Assembly (NCBI GenBank): GCA_011524785.1
Contig: WTJQ01000187.1
Coordinates: 1-6,565, forward strand
DNA from: Planctomycetota bacterium
GTDB taxonomy: Bacteria; Planctomycetota; UBA1135; GCA-002686595
DNA length: 6,565 bases
Direction of reading: 5' to 3'
A program made the position numbers and the translations under genes. The notes under the pieces were generated by a model. The model was not told the DNA's origin, did not search any database, and saw only the letters and a program-made list of their open reading frames with translations. Below are positions 5,029 to 6,565 of the stretch, one piece after another. The first letter of the stretch is position 1; each line of letters opens with the position of its first letter.

Positions 5029-6565
5029 ATGCGCCTCGCACGACTCGAACTCCTCGGCTTCAAGTCCTTCGCCGACCCGACCGTCCTCGACTTCGGTCAC
5101 CGCAGCCTGACCGGCGTGGTGGGGCCGAACGGGTGTGGCAAGAGCAACGTGGTCGACGCCGTGCGCTGGGCGCTCGGCGAGACCCGTCCGACCTCGATGC
5201 GCGGCTCCGGGATGACCGACGTCATCTTCAAGGGCTCGGCGAGTCGGCCGGCCATGGGCTTCGCGGAGGTGACGCTGGTCTTCGACAACACCGGCGGCGT
5301 GCTCCCCGAGCGTGGGGCCGAGGTCAGCGTCACGCGGCGCCTGGAGTCGAGCGGGGAGGGCGAGTACCTGATCGACGGCCAGCGCGTGCGCCTCAAGGAC
5401 GTCAAGGACCTGCTGTTCGACACGGGCCTGGGCTCGCGCGGGTACGCCGTGCTCGAGCAGGGCCGCATCGACGCGGTGCTCTCCGCGAACCCCCAGCAGC
5501 GACGAGCCATCTTCGAGGAGGCGGCCGGGATCTCGCGCTACCGGCAGCGCCGGCACGAGACCGAGCTGCGCCTGAAGCACGTCGCGGCGGACATGGAGCG
5601 GGCCGAGGACGTGATCCGCGAGCTCCAGAGCCGCGTGCGCTCCCTCAAGATCCAGGCGGGCAAGGCGGAGCGCTGGATCGAGGCCCGCGGTGAGTGGGGG
5701 ACGGCCCGCCGCCGCCACCTGGGCCACCGCCTGTTCAACCTGGACGGCGAGCTGGGCCAGCTGCGGCCGCGCATCGTCGAGCAGCAGGAGGCGATCGAGG
5801 GGCTCCGCGCCCGTCGGGCCGAGCACGACGCCGAGGCCGAGCGCCGCGAGGCCCAGCGAGGGGAGGTCGTGGCCGAGCTCGACCGCGTCTCCGGCGAGTC
5901 CGGCCGCCTCGAGGGCGATGCGCGCGCCATGGCCGAGCGCGTTCGGTCCCTGCTGGCGCGCGTCGAGAACTGGGAGCAGTCGGCGGAGGAGGAGGACCAG
6001 CGCGCGACCCAGCTCGGCAGCGAGCTGGAGGCCCAGCGCGAGCGGGCCGCGGCGATGGCCGAGGAGGCCGCGCGCCTGCTGGCCGAGGCCGAGGCCGCTG
6101 GCGCCACCGTGAAGGCTCTCACCGAGAAGGGGCGGGCCCTGGGGCGGACCTATCAGGAGTCCCGGGCGCGGAGCGAGAAGCAGAACGATGAGGTCCTAGC
6201 GCGCCTGCACGAGCGCGGCGAGGCCGCGAGCCGCGTGCGCCAGCTGGAGGAGGAGGCGCCTCGCCTCGAGGAGCGCCTCTCGCGCCTGGAGGCCCGCCAC
6301 GTGGAACTGGGCCAGGCCCTGGTGACGTCGCGCGAGCGCGCCGGCGAGGCTCGAGCCGCGCTGGAGGCGAGCGAGGGCCGTCAGGACTCCGCACGCGCAC
6401 AGCGGGACGCTGCGCGGGTTGCTCACGACGACGCCGCCCGGGCCCTCCAGGAGCTCGATGGGCGGCGCGGCGAGCTCGAGCTCGAGCGTGCGGCGCTGGA
6501 CGCGCGCGTGGAGGCCCTGCGCGACCGCGAGCGCCAGCTCGAGGAACTCTCCCAGGGGACGCGTC
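5029..6565 (+). CDS. smc: Chromosome segregation ATPase SMC, N-terminal part (3' end outside window)
   Basis: SMC dimers, with ScpA and ScpB, compact and separate bacterial chromosomes by ATP-driven loop extrusion. The frame is open from ATG 5029 to the window edge, giving 512 residues of a family usually near 1,170-1,200. The N-terminus is typical: MRLARLELLGFKSFADPT, Walker A GPNGCGKS (32-39), VVDAVRWALGE (41-51), then SMRGSGMTDVIFKGS (56-70). The Q-loop Gln is residue 144 in VLEQGRID, and FEEAAGISRYR (162-172) marks the end of the globular head half. From about 175 to 512 the sequence is almost entirely Glu, Arg, Ala, Leu and Gln, as expected for the ascending coiled-coil arm. The hinge, second arm, signature motif and Walker B lie beyond the window. 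The start is ten bases after the preceding stop and has no clear purine-rich ribosome site, so translation probably depends on the upstream gene. The ATG is placed by the family N-terminus. Confidence 0.96.
   Translation, partial: MRLARLELLGFKSFADPTVLDFGHRSLTGVVGPNGCGKSNVVDAVRWALGETRPTSMRGSGMTDVIFKGSASRPAMGFAEVTLVFDNTGGVLPERGAEVSVTRRLESSGEGEYLIDGQRVRLKDVKDLLFDTGLGSRGYAVLEQGRIDAVLSANPQQRRAIFEEAAGISRYRQRRHETELRLKHVAADMERAEDVIRELQSRVRSLKIQAGKAERWIEARGEWGTARRRHLGHRLFNLDGELGQLRPRIVEQQEAIEGLRARRAEHDAEAERREAQRGEVVAELDRVSGESGRLEGDARAMAERVRSLLARVENWEQSAEEEDQRATQLGSELEAQRERAAAMAEEAARLLAEAEAAGATVKALTEKGRALGRTYQESRARSEKQNDEVLARLHERGEAASRVRQLEEEAPRLEERLSRLEARHVELGQALVTSRERAGEARAALEASEGRQDSARAQRDAARVAHDDAARALQELDGRRGELELERAALDARVEALRDRERQLEELSQGTR

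Noticed and set aside
2874..5063. A 729-residue open frame on the - strand opposite the ATP-cone gene
   Set aside because: The + frame has a clear ATP-cone, a strong ribosome site and coupling to nrdR. The antisense product is low-complexity Gly/Ala/Arg/Glu sequence with no motif, so it is a shadow of codon bias.
4612..5826. A 404-residue open frame on the - strand opposite the end of the ATP-cone gene and the start of smc
   Set aside because: It crosses the junction of two + strand genes and overlaps the SMC Walker A region. No domain is recognisable.
5133..6191. Two + strand frames (5133-5693 and 5694-6191) inside smc
   Set aside because: The SMC frame is continuous through this region with Walker A, Q-loop and coiled-coil sequence, so these are out-of-frame shadows.

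Overview
The window comes from a very GC-rich bacterial chromosome. All five genes lie on the + strand and strongly prefer G or C at third codon positions. The style of the YidC C-terminal half (YNYAAGLSLYMITSS) and the gene content suggest a high-GC, deep-branching member of the Planctomycetota. That placement is an inference from remembered family resemblance, not from a search.

Layout, left to right: (1) 1-942, the C-terminal part of the membrane insertase YidC, whose 5' end lies outside the window; (2) 946-2364, complete mnmE, the tRNA-modification GTPase, starting one codon after the yidC stop; (3) 2365-2484, a 120-base spacer with a strong GC hairpin just after mnmE and a smaller hairpin just before the next start; (4) 2485-2955, complete nrdR, the Zn-ribbon/ATP-cone repressor of ribonucleotide reductase genes; (5) 2952-5018, a 688-residue protein translationally coupled to nrdR through an ATGA overlap; (6) 5029-6565, the N-terminal 512 residues of the chromosome-condensing ATPase SMC, cut by the window edge.

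Four of the genes are ordinary housekeeping genes. The gene at 2952-5018 is the notable one. It begins with a textbook ATP-cone, continues with what looks like a second, eroded ATP-cone, and then a long region that can be threaded by eye onto the class III (anaerobic, NrdD) ribonucleotide reductase fold. The expected catalytic features are missing: the IHIHDL-like motif reads LLALGL, the active-site Cys segment has no Cys, and the C-terminal zinc site and glycyl-radical segment are absent. It therefore looks like an intact pseudo-reductase that kept the nucleotide-sensing module and lost chemistry. It is co-translated with the nucleotide-sensing repressor NrdR.

The genes probably form two transcription blocks, yidC-mnmE and nrdR-pseudoNrdD-smc. 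The 120-base spacer is the only place where a boundary could sit. No mobile elements, RNA genes, CRISPR arrays or signs of recent transfer were seen.
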